Positions 8,460 to 16,365 of a stretch of 64,000 nucleotides of DNA are shown here, piece by piece. This DNA comes from Clostridiales bacterium VE202-21 (GTDB lineage Bacteria; Bacillota; Clostridia; Lachnospirales; Lachnospiraceae). The notes below the pieces were generated by a model that was not told the origin of the DNA, ran no database searches, and worked only from the letters and a program-made list of their open reading frames with translations. Numbering within the stretch: the first letter of the stretch is position 1; every line of letters starts with the position of its first letter. The position numbers were made by a program, and so were the translations under genes. The stretch spans positions 46,374 through 110,373 of the forward strand of contig BAIF02000008.1 of the NCBI GenBank assembly GCA_000509105.1. The letters are read 5' to 3'.

Positions 8460-9451
8460 TGGAGAGAGTAAAATGTTTTTATTCAAAAAACCGGGAAGTG
8501 AGCCGTCTTTTTATTATTATGATTGCCTGGCTGATCTTTATGCTGCTGACACAGGCCGGTAAGTTTTTTACAGGTGCAAATTTCCTGACTATGGCAGGAC
8601 AGTTCCCGGAGTATGGCCTGATGGCATTAGGAGGCATGCTCTGCATGATGACCGGAGGAATTGATTTATCAGTAGTTGGAACAGCCAATATGACAACGAT
8701 TATCAGTGTCTACGTGCTGAACTGGATTTTTGGTGTAGACGGAACGATGCCGGCAGGCTTCTCTGTTGTGATATTTCTGATTGCCATACTTACCGGCTGT
8801 GTGATAGGGGCTTTTAATGGTTTTCTGATTTCGGAATTAAAGGTGCCGCCTATTTTGGCCACCTTAGGAGTAAATCAGCTGATTACCGGTTTGTGTATTG
8901 TTATTACAGGGGGGGCGGCTGTATCTTCCTTCCCAAAACAATTTTGCGATATTTTTTCAACGAATTTGTTTGGCATTATTCCGGTTCGTGTAATTGTCTT
9001 CATACTGGCGGCTGTTATGATCTGGTTTATGCTGGAGAGAAGTACCTATGGGACGAAATTGAGGTTATATGGATCAAGCGCGCATGTAGCGGAGTTTTCC
9101 GGAATAAACACAAAGAAATTAGTTTTTAAAACCTATATGGCTTCGGCTGTTTGTGCCTCTGTAGGCGGTCTGATGATGCTTAGTACATACGCATCTGCAA
9201 GAGCAGATTATGGGAGTAATTATACCATGCAGTCAATTCTGCTGATTGTGTTGGGCGGTGTCAGCCCGAATGGCGGGAAAGGCAGATTATCTGGTGTGGC
9301 TGCGGCAATCATTCTTTTAAAATTTATAGAATCAGGTATTAACCGTTTCAGAAGCGTTTCCACATACTATGTAACACTGATTTGGGGCGCGGTTTTAATC
9401 CTGGCTCTTGTAATAGATTATTTTAGCGCACGTCCTAAAAAAGTAAAATAG
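8459..9451 (+). CDS. Sugar ABC transporter permease, RbsC type (second)
   Basis: A 330-residue BPD_transp_2 permease, paralogous to the preceding one (LRLYGSSAHVAEFSGINTKK and IVLGGVSPNGGKGRLSG match the same loop and C-terminal motifs). Two different permeases with one fused ATPase is the arrangement of rhizobial RhaSTPQ and autoinducer-type importers, unlike the homodimeric RbsC of the ribose system. Translation starts at the ATG overlapping the previous stop, after GTAAAGGAGG. Substrate follows that of the operon: probably a 6-deoxyhexose or similar sugar (inference). Confidence 0.93.
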   Translation: MERVKCFYSKNREVSRLFIIMIAWLIFMLLTQAGKFFTGANFLTMAGQFPEYGLMALGGMLCMMTGGIDLSVVGTANMTTIISVYVLNWIFGVDGTMPAGFSVVIFLIAILTGCVIGAFNGFLISELKVPPILATLGVNQLITGLCIVITGGAAVSSFPKQFCDIFSTNLFGIIPVRVIVFILAAVMIWFMLERSTYGTKLRLYGSSAHVAEFSGINTKKLVFKTYMASAVCASVGGLMMLSTYASARADYGSNYTMQSILLIVLGGVSPNGGKGRLSGVAAAIILLKFIESGINRFRSVSTYYVTLIWGAVLILALVIDYFSARPKKVK

Positions 9452-9466
9452 TATGGGAGAATAACT

Positions 9467-9814
9467 ATGAGCAGAAAAGTTTTTGGGCAGATTGGCCGGC
9501 TTAAAAAAGATAAAATCCAGGAGTATAGAAAGCTGCATATGGATGATGTACATACACCGCATTGGGAAGGGGTGCTGCGCATGATTCATGACTGCAATAT
9601 ACGGAACTACAGAATCTTTATGAAAGATGATTTAGTTTTTGGATATTTTGAATATGTTGGAGACGACTATGAGGCAGATATGGCAAAGATGGAAGCTGAT
9701 GAAGTAACCAGGCAGTGGTGGAAACTTACGCGCCCCTGTTTTACAGAATATTCAGCTTCCAGTAAGGAAGCATTTTATGAGGACATGGATCAGATCTTTG
9801 ATTTTGCAGAATAG
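9467..9814 (+). CDS. rhaM: L-rhamnose mutarotase
   Basis: This 115-residue protein belongs to the RhaM/YiiL family, which interconverts alpha and beta anomers of L-rhamnose (and can act on L-fucose-like sugars). The dimeric ferredoxin-like fold is recognisable from its N-terminal half; Tyr20 and His24 (QEYRKLH) fit the catalytic pair of the family, and the aromatic RQWWKLTRPC segment is conserved. It sits 15 bases after the second permease and 18 before the isomerase-like gene. No rhamnose isomerase, kinase or aldolase is in the window, so the catabolic route is incomplete here. Confidence 0.88.
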   Translation: MSRKVFGQIGRLKKDKIQEYRKLHMDDVHTPHWEGVLRMIHDCNIRNYRIFMKDDLVFGYFEYVGDDYEADMAKMEADEVTRQWWKLTRPCFTEYSASSKEAFYEDMDQIFDFAE

Positions 9815-9832
9815 AAAGTAGAGGCGATTATA

Positions 9833-10417
9833 ATGAAAACAATTAAAGACAAACAGATTCTTGTTGGAGCAGATTTTGCAGGATTTCCATTAAAGGAGGC
9901 AGTTGTAGCTCATTTGAAGGAATATGGATGGACCGTAACAGATGTAGGGGTTCAGTCTGAGGATGACAGTAACACAGAATTAATGTTTCACAGAATTGGA
10001 CTTCGTGTTGGTTCCATGATATCGGAAAGAGAATTTGAACGCGCATTAATTTTTTGCGGAACTGGGATGGGGATCCATATTGCGGCTAGCAAGTGTCCGG
10101 GGGTATTTTCCGGCGTGGTGGAAAGTGTACCGGCGGCACTTCGTGCGATTACAGGGAACGGAGTAAATGTACTGGCAATGGGAGCCTTTTATGTAGCACC
10201 TAAGATGGGATGTGATATTGCAGATGCGTATCTGAGTAATAATCTGGGTGATGGGTATGAGTGGTGGCCCAATTTTTATGAATTTCATAAACTTGCGTGT
10301 GATGAACTGAACAGCTTTGATTATAACAGATATAAAGAAAGCGGGTATAAACTTGAACATTTGGGAGATTATCCTTTAGAGCTGATGCAGGATCCGAGGC
10401 TTTTCGGCTGCAGGTAG
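9833..10417 (+). CDS. RpiB/LacA/LacB-family sugar-phosphate isomerase
   Basis: At 194 residues this is longer than ordinary RpiB (about 150) because of a C-terminal extension. The start GADFAGFPLKE matches the RpiB phosphate-binding turn, but the usual Asp-His is Asp-Phe. The catalytic-Cys loop CGTGMGI is intact, and the later NVLAMGAF matches. The family isomerises aldose/ketose phosphates (ribose-5-P, galactose-6-P, erythrulose-4-P). The His-to-Phe change and extra tail suggest a substrate other than ribose 5-phosphate. As last gene of the LacI-controlled operon it probably acts on a product of the imported sugar. Confidence 0.85.
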   Translation: MKTIKDKQILVGADFAGFPLKEAVVAHLKEYGWTVTDVGVQSEDDSNTELMFHRIGLRVGSMISEREFERALIFCGTGMGIHIAASKCPGVFSGVVESVPAALRAITGNGVNVLAMGAFYVAPKMGCDIADAYLSNNLGDGYEWWPNFYEFHKLACDELNSFDYNRYKESGYKLEHLGDYPLELMQDPRLFGCR

Positions 10418-10460
10418 AAATGAGAAAAATTATATACTTTAGAACAATAGAAAAGGTTTG

Positions 10461-10527
10461 ATATGCTCCCTTCCGGGCAGCAAGTTGAAGTAATAAGGAC
10501 TTGCGCTTGGGAGGGAGCATATTTTAT
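10461..10527 (+). terminator. Double-stem hairpin closing the first sugar operon
   Basis: An 11-base perfect stem, ATATGCTCCCT (10461-10471) with AGGGAGCATAT (10512-10522), encloses a second stem GCAAGT (10480-10485) with ACTTGC (10499-10504). ATTTTATG follows, a weak T-tract. It is the only structure between the isomerase and the next operon and is likely a terminator; the nested shape is larger than needed for that role. Confidence 0.6.
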
Positions 10528-10593
10528 GGGAAGAAATAGCAGGGGAGCGGCAGAGAGTATAAAAATACACCCCTAAAGTATAAAAAACGACTC

Positions 10594-10622
10594 TTATAAG
10601 GCAACTGGAATCCGTATATAAT
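10594..10622 (+). promoter_or_regulatory. Putative promoter of the second sugar operon
   Basis: A consensus -10 box TATAAT lies at 10617-10622 with only a weak -35 match (TTATAA, 10594-10599) at 17-base spacing. A weak -35 fits activation by an AraC-type response regulator such as the YesN-like protein at the operon's end. The transcript start would be about 60 bases before the binding-protein gene. Confidence 0.5.
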
Positions 10623-10692
10623 AGATTCAGGATATCCGAAGAAGAAACTCATTTAGCAGTGAAAAAGTGAAAAGTACGTGGGAGGGTTCATC

Positions 10693-12012
10693 ATGAAAAG
10701 AAGATTAAAAAAATTGGCCGCTTTTGGTTTGGCAGCAGTTATGACAACTGGTTTGCTGGCAGGCTGCGGCAACGGACAGGCCGGCAGTGAGAAAACAGAT
10801 TCCAAGGAAGCGGATAAGTCAGCAAAAAAAGAGACTACGCTGGAGGTCGAGGTTATCTATACGGGTCAGCCGTTGGATCAGTTCCGGGAAGTTCTGGATG
10901 GATTCACAGAAGAGACAGGAATTGGAATTGAATTGGTTACACCGGGTTCAGATTATGAGGCTGTTATGAAAACAAGGATGGCATCCGGAGAAATGCCGGA
11001 TGTTTTTGTGACACACGGCTGGTCTATTGCAAGGTATAAGGAATACCTGACAGCCTTGAATGACGAAGAGTGGTACGACAGAATTGATGATCCGGTTCTG
11101 CCGATTATTTCTGACGAAGACGGCAGCATATACGTACTGCCTGTCAGCCAGGTGACAAACGGTGTTGTATATAATAAGACAGTGCTTGAGAATGCGGGAG
11201 TAAATGTCGGCGATATCCGCACTATGGACGATTTTAAAGATGCCTGTGAGAAGATTAAAGCTTCCGGCGTTACCCCATTTTTTGTGGGAGGAAAAGACAC
11301 CTGGACTGCAGCGGTTCTCTATAATGCGATGGCGCCGGCATTTTATACCACAGAAGGCTGTAAATACCCATCAGGTGAGGAACTGAAAGATGGAACCTTC
11401 GACTGGGATACAAAAGGAAGCTGTGTTTTGGAAGAAATCGCAGATATGGTACAGGCTGGTTACTTTAACAAAGACCTTGTTACGGCTGATAATGCGGCAA
11501 CCCTTACAGCTTTGGGTGAAGATGCCTGTGGATTTAGTACCGAGGTTGAGATTGTGAAAGTGTTAAACGTAGCTCCGGATGCACAGCTTGGGATTATGCC
11601 GATTCCGTGTACGACTGAGGAGGGCAAATCCCAGTATATGATTGGGGAAGGAAGCTGCTTTGGAATCTGGAAAGATACAGAAAAGATGGATGAAGCAAAA
11701 CAGTTTTTAAATTACCTTGCAAAACCGGAAGTGGCAGACAAGATCATGGAATTGGACGGGGGACTGCCTGCTCTTAAGGATATGAATACGGAAAATGTAA
11801 GCTACAAGGCATTTTCAGAAAGCCAGGAAATCTTTGAAGGTGATATCTTCTACGATAATCTGTTTGACCGGGAATATTTCCCAAGCGGAATGTTTAATGC
11901 AGATGCCGATGCAGTGATCGAGGTATTTATGGACCCAACTGAAAAAGGGATTAACGCCGGACTGCAGCATTTAAAGAGCACGTTCCAGGATAAATATGTA
12001 GCAGCAGAGTAA
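10693..12012 (+). CDS. Family-1 sugar ABC transporter substrate-binding lipoprotein
   Basis: A 439-residue extracellular solute-binding protein (SBP_bac_1 family). The start is set at ATG 10693, which has GGGAGG seven bases upstream; a GTG at 10678 overlaps that ribosome site and is unlikely. The signal peptide ends in a lipobox LLAGC with the modified Cys at about residue 25. The mature part has the usual pattern of a GTLEVE-like first strand and the SGEMPDVFVTHG segment. Context with a GH4 alpha-galactosidase suggests an alpha-galactoside such as melibiose or raffinose. Confidence 0.92.
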   Translation: MKRRLKKLAAFGLAAVMTTGLLAGCGNGQAGSEKTDSKEADKSAKKETTLEVEVIYTGQPLDQFREVLDGFTEETGIGIELVTPGSDYEAVMKTRMASGEMPDVFVTHGWSIARYKEYLTALNDEEWYDRIDDPVLPIISDEDGSIYVLPVSQVTNGVVYNKTVLENAGVNVGDIRTMDDFKDACEKIKASGVTPFFVGGKDTWTAAVLYNAMAPAFYTTEGCKYPSGEELKDGTFDWDTKGSCVLEEIADMVQAGYFNKDLVTADNAATLTALGEDACGFSTEVEIVKVLNVAPDAQLGIMPIPCTTEEGKSQYMIGEGSCFGIWKDTEKMDEAKQFLNYLAKPEVADKIMELDGGLPALKDMNTENVSYKAFSESQEIFEGDIFYDNLFDREYFPSGMFNADADAVIEVFMDPTEKGINAGLQHLKSTFQDKYVAAE

Positions 12013-12036
12013 GCGATGTAAAGGAGTGAAACCAAA

Positions 12037-12906
12037 GTGAGGAAACGAGCAGTAAAAATGAGCTGCTTTTACATTCCGGCCATTTGTCTGATTTTGTTTT
12101 TTGTGGTGAGGCCCTTTTGTGAAACGGTTTATGTATCTTTGTGTAAGTGGAATGGGTATTCGCCGGAAAAAATCTTCATAGGACTTGAAAACTACAAGGA
12201 AATGTTTTCGGACAAGCGTCTCCTGACGGCATTTATCAATACACTCATATACGGTTTTGTGTCCACTGTGCTTCAGAATATCATCGGATTGGGGGCGGCA
12301 TTGTTTGTCAATTCCCGTTTTAAGGGCAATAACCTGATCCGTGTGGTGATCTATATGCCGATTATGATATCAAGCCTGATTATGGGGTACATCATGTATT
12401 TCTTTTTAACCTATGACAATGGTGTGCTCAACGACATTCTGGGGGTATTTGGCAAGGGGGCAGTGGATTGGCTGGCAGACGGAAGGAATGGAGTTCTGTT
12501 TATTACCATAATTAACACCTGGCAGTACGCGGGATATTGTATGATTATATACCTTTCCGGGCTTCAGAATATCTCGAAAACATATATTGAGGCGGCAGAA
12601 ATTGATGGAGCAGGCTCATTTGCACGTTTCCGGTACATTACCCTGCCCATGCTGATTCCGGCCATCACAAGTGCTGTGATGATCGACCTGATCGGCGGAC
12701 TGAAAATATTTGACGGCATTATATCATTAACAAACGGCGGGCCGAATTACAGCACACATTCGATGATGACGTATTTGAACAGCCAGTATTTTCTGGCGGA
12801 GAAAGCGGGTTATGCATCTGCCATAGGTATTACCACTTTTGTTATGATTATGGTGGTCGCTCTGTACAGCAATCACTATTTAGAGAAAAAGAGTATAGAA
12901 GCGTAA
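12037..12906 (+). CDS. Sugar ABC transporter permease, MalF/UgpA type
   Basis: A 289-residue permease with six predicted membrane segments and the cytoplasmic EAA loop (EAAEIDGAGSFARFRYITLP) that docks the ATPase. It begins with GTG at 12037, supported by AAAGGAGTG upstream. It pairs with the following MalG-type permease. The operon has no ATPase gene, as is usual for Firmicutes oligosaccharide importers that share an MsmK/UgpC-type ATPase encoded elsewhere (established for the family; not visible here). Confidence 0.93.
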   Translation: MRKRAVKMSCFYIPAICLILFFVVRPFCETVYVSLCKWNGYSPEKIFIGLENYKEMFSDKRLLTAFINTLIYGFVSTVLQNIIGLGAALFVNSRFKGNNLIRVVIYMPIMISSLIMGYIMYFFLTYDNGVLNDILGVFGKGAVDWLADGRNGVLFITIINTWQYAGYCMIIYLSGLQNISKTYIEAAEIDGAGSFARFRYITLPMLIPAITSAVMIDLIGGLKIFDGIISLTNGGPNYSTHSMMTYLNSQYFLAEKAGYASAIGITTFVMIMVVALYSNHYLEKKSIEA

Positions 12907-12927
12907 AGAAAGCGGGACGGTTAACAG

Positions 12928-13767
12928 ATGAAAACAGGAACATTAAAAAAACAGATCAAACAGAATTGGTGGAAGTATCTAGTGGCGGCCGGCATTTTGA
13001 TTATTTATCTGCTTCCGATTTATGTTGTAGTAGTTACATCCTTAAAACCTATGACAGATCACACGTCCAGGCTGCTGCCGCCCATGGAACTTCATTGGGA
13101 GAATTATATCAGGGCATTTCAAAACAGCAACATATTGAATGCCATTAAAAATTCCTTTATTATTACAGTTGGAACAGTTATGATTGTAGTGATTGTGGGC
13201 TGCCTTGCAGCTTATCCCATGGCGAGGAATAGAAACCGTCTCAGTAAGACCATGAAGACTTTTGTGCTGGGCGTGATGATGGTGCCGGGAATGTCTATGG
13301 TTGTAGGTATTTATTCCACCCTGGTCTCGATTCACGCGATTTCTACCTACTGGGGAATTATCGCGGTAAGTGCGGCGTTTGGACTGCCGGTGTCCATTTA
13401 TATGTACAGTAACTTTATTATGGCAATCCCGACGTCTCTGGACGAAGCAGCCTATATGGATGGCGCCGGAATTTTAAGGACATTTTTTCAGATCATCCTT
13501 CCGCAGCTGAAGCCGGTGACGGCCACGGTTGTGCTGATGCAGGCGGTTTCAACCTGGAATGAATATGGATATTCCCTCTATATTCTGCAGAAGAAGGAAA
13601 TGTATAATGTCACTCTGACCGTAAAGCAGTTTTTCGGGGAGCAGATGAAGGACTTAAACGGTGCAGCTGCCTGTGCGGTGATTGCGATTGTTCCGGTGGT
13701 GATTGCCTATTTATTTTTACAGAAATATTTTATCCAGGGCAGCCTGGACAGTGCGGTAAAAGGGTAG
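12928..13767 (+). CDS. Sugar ABC transporter permease, MalG/UgpE type
   Basis: A 279-residue inner-membrane permease with the EAA loop (DEAAYMDGAGILRTFFQIIL) and a C-terminus ending in QGSLDSAVKG, typical of MalG/UgpE-type subunits (the family's common ending is GAVKG). It lies 21 bases after the first permease, is co-transcribed with it and completes the channel. The start ATG 12928 has only a weak GGGACGG ribosome site. Confidence 0.92.
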   Translation: MKTGTLKKQIKQNWWKYLVAAGILIIYLLPIYVVVVTSLKPMTDHTSRLLPPMELHWENYIRAFQNSNILNAIKNSFIITVGTVMIVVIVGCLAAYPMARNRNRLSKTMKTFVLGVMMVPGMSMVVGIYSTLVSIHAISTYWGIIAVSAAFGLPVSIYMYSNFIMAIPTSLDEAAYMDGAGILRTFFQIILPQLKPVTATVVLMQAVSTWNEYGYSLYILQKKEMYNVTLTVKQFFGEQMKDLNGAAACAVIAIVPVVIAYLFLQKYFIQGSLDSAVKG

Positions 13768-13831
13768 GGAAGAGGAAAGTGTTCCTATCCATGAGCCGTC
13801 ACAATGAGACACGATACAAGGAGTAAATAAG

Positions 13832-15145
13832 ATGAAAAAAATTGCATTTATAGGCGCAGGCAGCGTTGTATTTACCAGAAGCTTAGTGCGGGATCTGATG
13901 ACGTTTCCGGCATTTCAGGATGCCACGATAGCCCTGATGGATATTGATGACGAAAAACTGATGTATGCAGCAAAATCTGTGGAAAAAATAATTGGATCAG
14001 GGAACTATCCAGCTAAAGTAATTTCTACCAAAAGTCGGATTGAGGCTCTTAAGGATGCCGACGGCGTTGTCAGTACCATCAATATAGGAGACCTTGATGT
14101 CTGGGCAAATGATATTACGATTCCCAAGAAATACGGTGTAGACATCAATGTGGGGGATACGAGGGGACCGGCCGGAATCTTCCGGGCGATGCGGACCCTG
14201 CCGGAGATGCTTGCTATCTGTAAGGATATTGAAACCTACTGTCCCGGGGCCATATTTTTGAACTATACCAATCCAATGGCAATGCTGTGCAGAGGGATGC
14301 AAGGCGAAACAAAGGTAAATGTGACGGGACTCTGCCACAGTGTACAGGGAACGGCAGAAATGCTGGCGAAGTGGATCGGAGCCGATATGGAGGATATTAC
14401 ATATACTTGTGCCGGCATCAACCATCAGGCCTTTTATCTGGATTATAAATGGAAGGGGGAGGATGCATACCCTCTGATTAAACAGGCGGCAGAAGAGCAT
14501 TATCAGGAGGAGATCGTGCGAAATGAGATGCTCCGCCATCTTGGCTATTATGTGACAGAGTCCAGCGGACATGCCTCAGAGTATGTGGCCTGGTTCCGCA
14601 AACGTCCGGATCTTATTGAAAAATACTGTACTCACGGAACAGGCTGGAACCCCGGACACTATTTCATGGTGAAGGACGAGTACGAAAAAAGAGAACATAC
14701 CTGGAAGAAAGAATTTTTGGAATGGGCCGACAATCCGGTCAATCTGAAACGTGGAAATGAGTATGCCGCGAATATTTTCAATGCCATGTTTGGTGATGGC
14801 ATGCTGTATAAATTCAACGGGAATGTAAGAAACTTCGGGCTGATTGACAACCTTCCGGAAGGCTGCTGTGTGGAAGTGCCGGTACTTGCCTCCAAAGGTA
14901 CGCTGGAGCCGATTCATGTAGGTCCGCTGCCTTCTCATCTCGCGCTTTTAAATAATGTGAGCGCCAGAATCGAAGAGCTGGCTGTAGAAGGGGCAATTAC
15001 CGGAGATCCGCAGAAGATCTACCAGGCCTGCTATTTTGACCCATTGACGTCCGCAGTCTTAAGCCTTGCAGAGATTAAGTCTATGGTGAGGGAAATGTTT
15101 GAAGCAAATAAAGAATATCTGCCGCAATTCAAATACTACGAATAA
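13832..15145 (+). CDS. GH4 family alpha-galactosidase-like glycosidase
   Basis: A 437-residue glycoside hydrolase of family 4, which uses NAD+ and a divalent metal in an oxidation-elimination mechanism. The N-terminal Rossmann motif is IGAGSVVF; the metal-binding Cys168-His169 lies in LCHSVQGT and a further His198 in GINHQAF. These resemble MelA-type alpha-galactosidases more than phospho-alpha-glucosidases, and import here is by an ABC system rather than a PTS, which fits unphosphorylated substrates. Alpha-glucuronidase activity, also found in GH4, cannot be excluded. It is cytoplasmic. The ribosome site is ACAAGGAG. Confidence 0.87.
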   Translation: MKKIAFIGAGSVVFTRSLVRDLMTFPAFQDATIALMDIDDEKLMYAAKSVEKIIGSGNYPAKVISTKSRIEALKDADGVVSTINIGDLDVWANDITIPKKYGVDINVGDTRGPAGIFRAMRTLPEMLAICKDIETYCPGAIFLNYTNPMAMLCRGMQGETKVNVTGLCHSVQGTAEMLAKWIGADMEDITYTCAGINHQAFYLDYKWKGEDAYPLIKQAAEEHYQEEIVRNEMLRHLGYYVTESSGHASEYVAWFRKRPDLIEKYCTHGTGWNPGHYFMVKDEYEKREHTWKKEFLEWADNPVNLKRGNEYAANIFNAMFGDGMLYKFNGNVRNFGLIDNLPEGCCVEVPVLASKGTLEPIHVGPLPSHLALLNNVSARIEELAVEGAITGDPQKIYQACYFDPLTSAVLSLAEIKSMVREMFEANKEYLPQFKYYE

Positions 15146-15164
15146 ATATAGAGGAGATTATAGA

Positions 15165-16289
15165 ATGACATTTCGTGAGAACGTACTGGCAATCCTGCAT
15201 TATGAAACATTTGAACACTTCCCGGTAGTTTCCTTTGGATATTGGGAAGAAACCTTGGACAAATGGGCGCAGGAAGGCCACATTACCCGGGAAGAGGCAG
15301 AAGGATACCGCAGGGAAGGGGACAATTCCCCCGCTGATAAGTCTGTCATGAAGCGGTTGGGATTCGATTTTATCTGGAATTCCTGTCTAAGCGCAAAAAA
15401 TCAGATGTTCCCAGCCTTTGAAAAAAAGATTCTGGAAGAAAAACCAGATGGCAGCAGGATTGTAAGGGATGAGCAGGGACTGATTGTTCTGGAAAAACCG
15501 GACACCATTTCAATTCCGGCGGAAATTGGAACCTCCCTTATGGACCGGGGGGCATGGGAAGAACTTTATCTGCCAAAACTTCAGTGGAAGGAAACACGGG
15601 TGGACCGGGAATTTTTCAGAAATATTTCTTCTCAGGACAGTAGGGAAATCCCCATCGGCCTGCACTGCGGCTCTCTGATTGGGTATATGAGAAATCTGCT
15701 GGGGGTTGAGCAGTTAAGCTATCTGTATGTGGATGATGAGGACCTGTATGTGGAGATCATTGACACTATCGCAGAACTGGGGTATCAATGCCTGGAAGAG
15801 GTCTTAAAGACAGGAGCGGAATTTGATTATGCTCATTTCTGGGAGGATATTTGTTATAAGAATGGCCCGTTGGTTACACCAACCGTCTTTGAGGATTATG
15901 TGGCTCCTCATTATAAAAAGTATACGGCATTGCTGAAGCAGCATGATATTGACATCGTTTCTGTGGACTGTGATGGGTGTATTGACCGGCTGGTACCTAT
16001 CTGGCTTGAGAACGGGGTTAATACCATGTTTCCCATTGAGGTGGGTACCTGGAATGCAAGTATTGGGCCATGGAGAGCACAGTATGGCAAAGAGCTCCGC
16101 GGCGTGGGCGGCATGAACAAGACGGTATTTGCCCGTGATAATAAGGCGGTCGACGAGGAGATAGAGAGGTTAAAGCCGCTGATTGAACTGGGAGGATATA
16201 TCCCATGTCCGGACCATAGAATTGCGCCGGATGCTAAGTTCGAGGTGGTTCAATACTACTGTGAGAAAATGCAGAATTTGAAATTATAA
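15165..16289 (+). CDS. Uroporphyrinogen decarboxylase (URO-D) family protein
   Basis: A 374-residue cytoplasmic protein of the URO-D superfamily, starting at ATG 15165 behind GAGGAG. The TIM-barrel family features are the segment HFWEDICYKNGPLVTP in the middle and PCPDHRIAPDAKFE near the end. In anaerobes many members are corrinoid- or thiol-dependent methyltransferases (MtbA/CmuA-like) and not heme enzymes. HCGS and VDCDGC contain Cys/His that could bind zinc (inference). Its place between an alpha-galactosidase and a two-component system is not explained by a known sugar pathway; methyl-group removal from a methylated sugar or glycoside is one possibility. Confidence 0.82.
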   Translation: MTFRENVLAILHYETFEHFPVVSFGYWEETLDKWAQEGHITREEAEGYRREGDNSPADKSVMKRLGFDFIWNSCLSAKNQMFPAFEKKILEEKPDGSRIVRDEQGLIVLEKPDTISIPAEIGTSLMDRGAWEELYLPKLQWKETRVDREFFRNISSQDSREIPIGLHCGSLIGYMRNLLGVEQLSYLYVDDEDLYVEIIDTIAELGYQCLEEVLKTGAEFDYAHFWEDICYKNGPLVTPTVFEDYVAPHYKKYTALLKQHDIDIVSVDCDGCIDRLVPIWLENGVNTMFPIEVGTWNASIGPWRAQYGKELRGVGGMNKTVFARDNKAVDEEIERLKPLIELGGYIPCPDHRIAPDAKFEVVQYYCEKMQNLKL

Positions 16290-16300
16290 AGAATGGGGCG

Positions 16301-16322
16301 CAATGGGGTCTGACCCCTTTGC
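16301..16322. repeat. Dispersed palindrome, copy 1 (imperfect)
   Basis: The 13-base core GGGGTCTGACCCC (16305-16317) is a palindrome around one central base. The left flank CAAT differs by one base from the flank of the other copies at 34652, 40928 and 62348. It lies between the URO-D gene and the kinase gene. Confidence 0.85.
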
Positions 16323-16365
16323 GTACCATTTTCTGAATATTCTGAACATTTTCAGGGAGGGCATA

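Noticed and set aside
10461..10527. Small SRP RNA or riboswitch
   Set aside because: The conserved SRP loop sequence (GGTCAGGTCCGGAAGGAAGC-like) is absent and no riboswitch core was recognised.
16303..16365. Upstream start of the YesM kinase at 16303
   Set aside because: It would run through the dispersed palindrome; ATG 16366 has AGGGAGG at correct spacing and begins a normal membrane-entry sequence.
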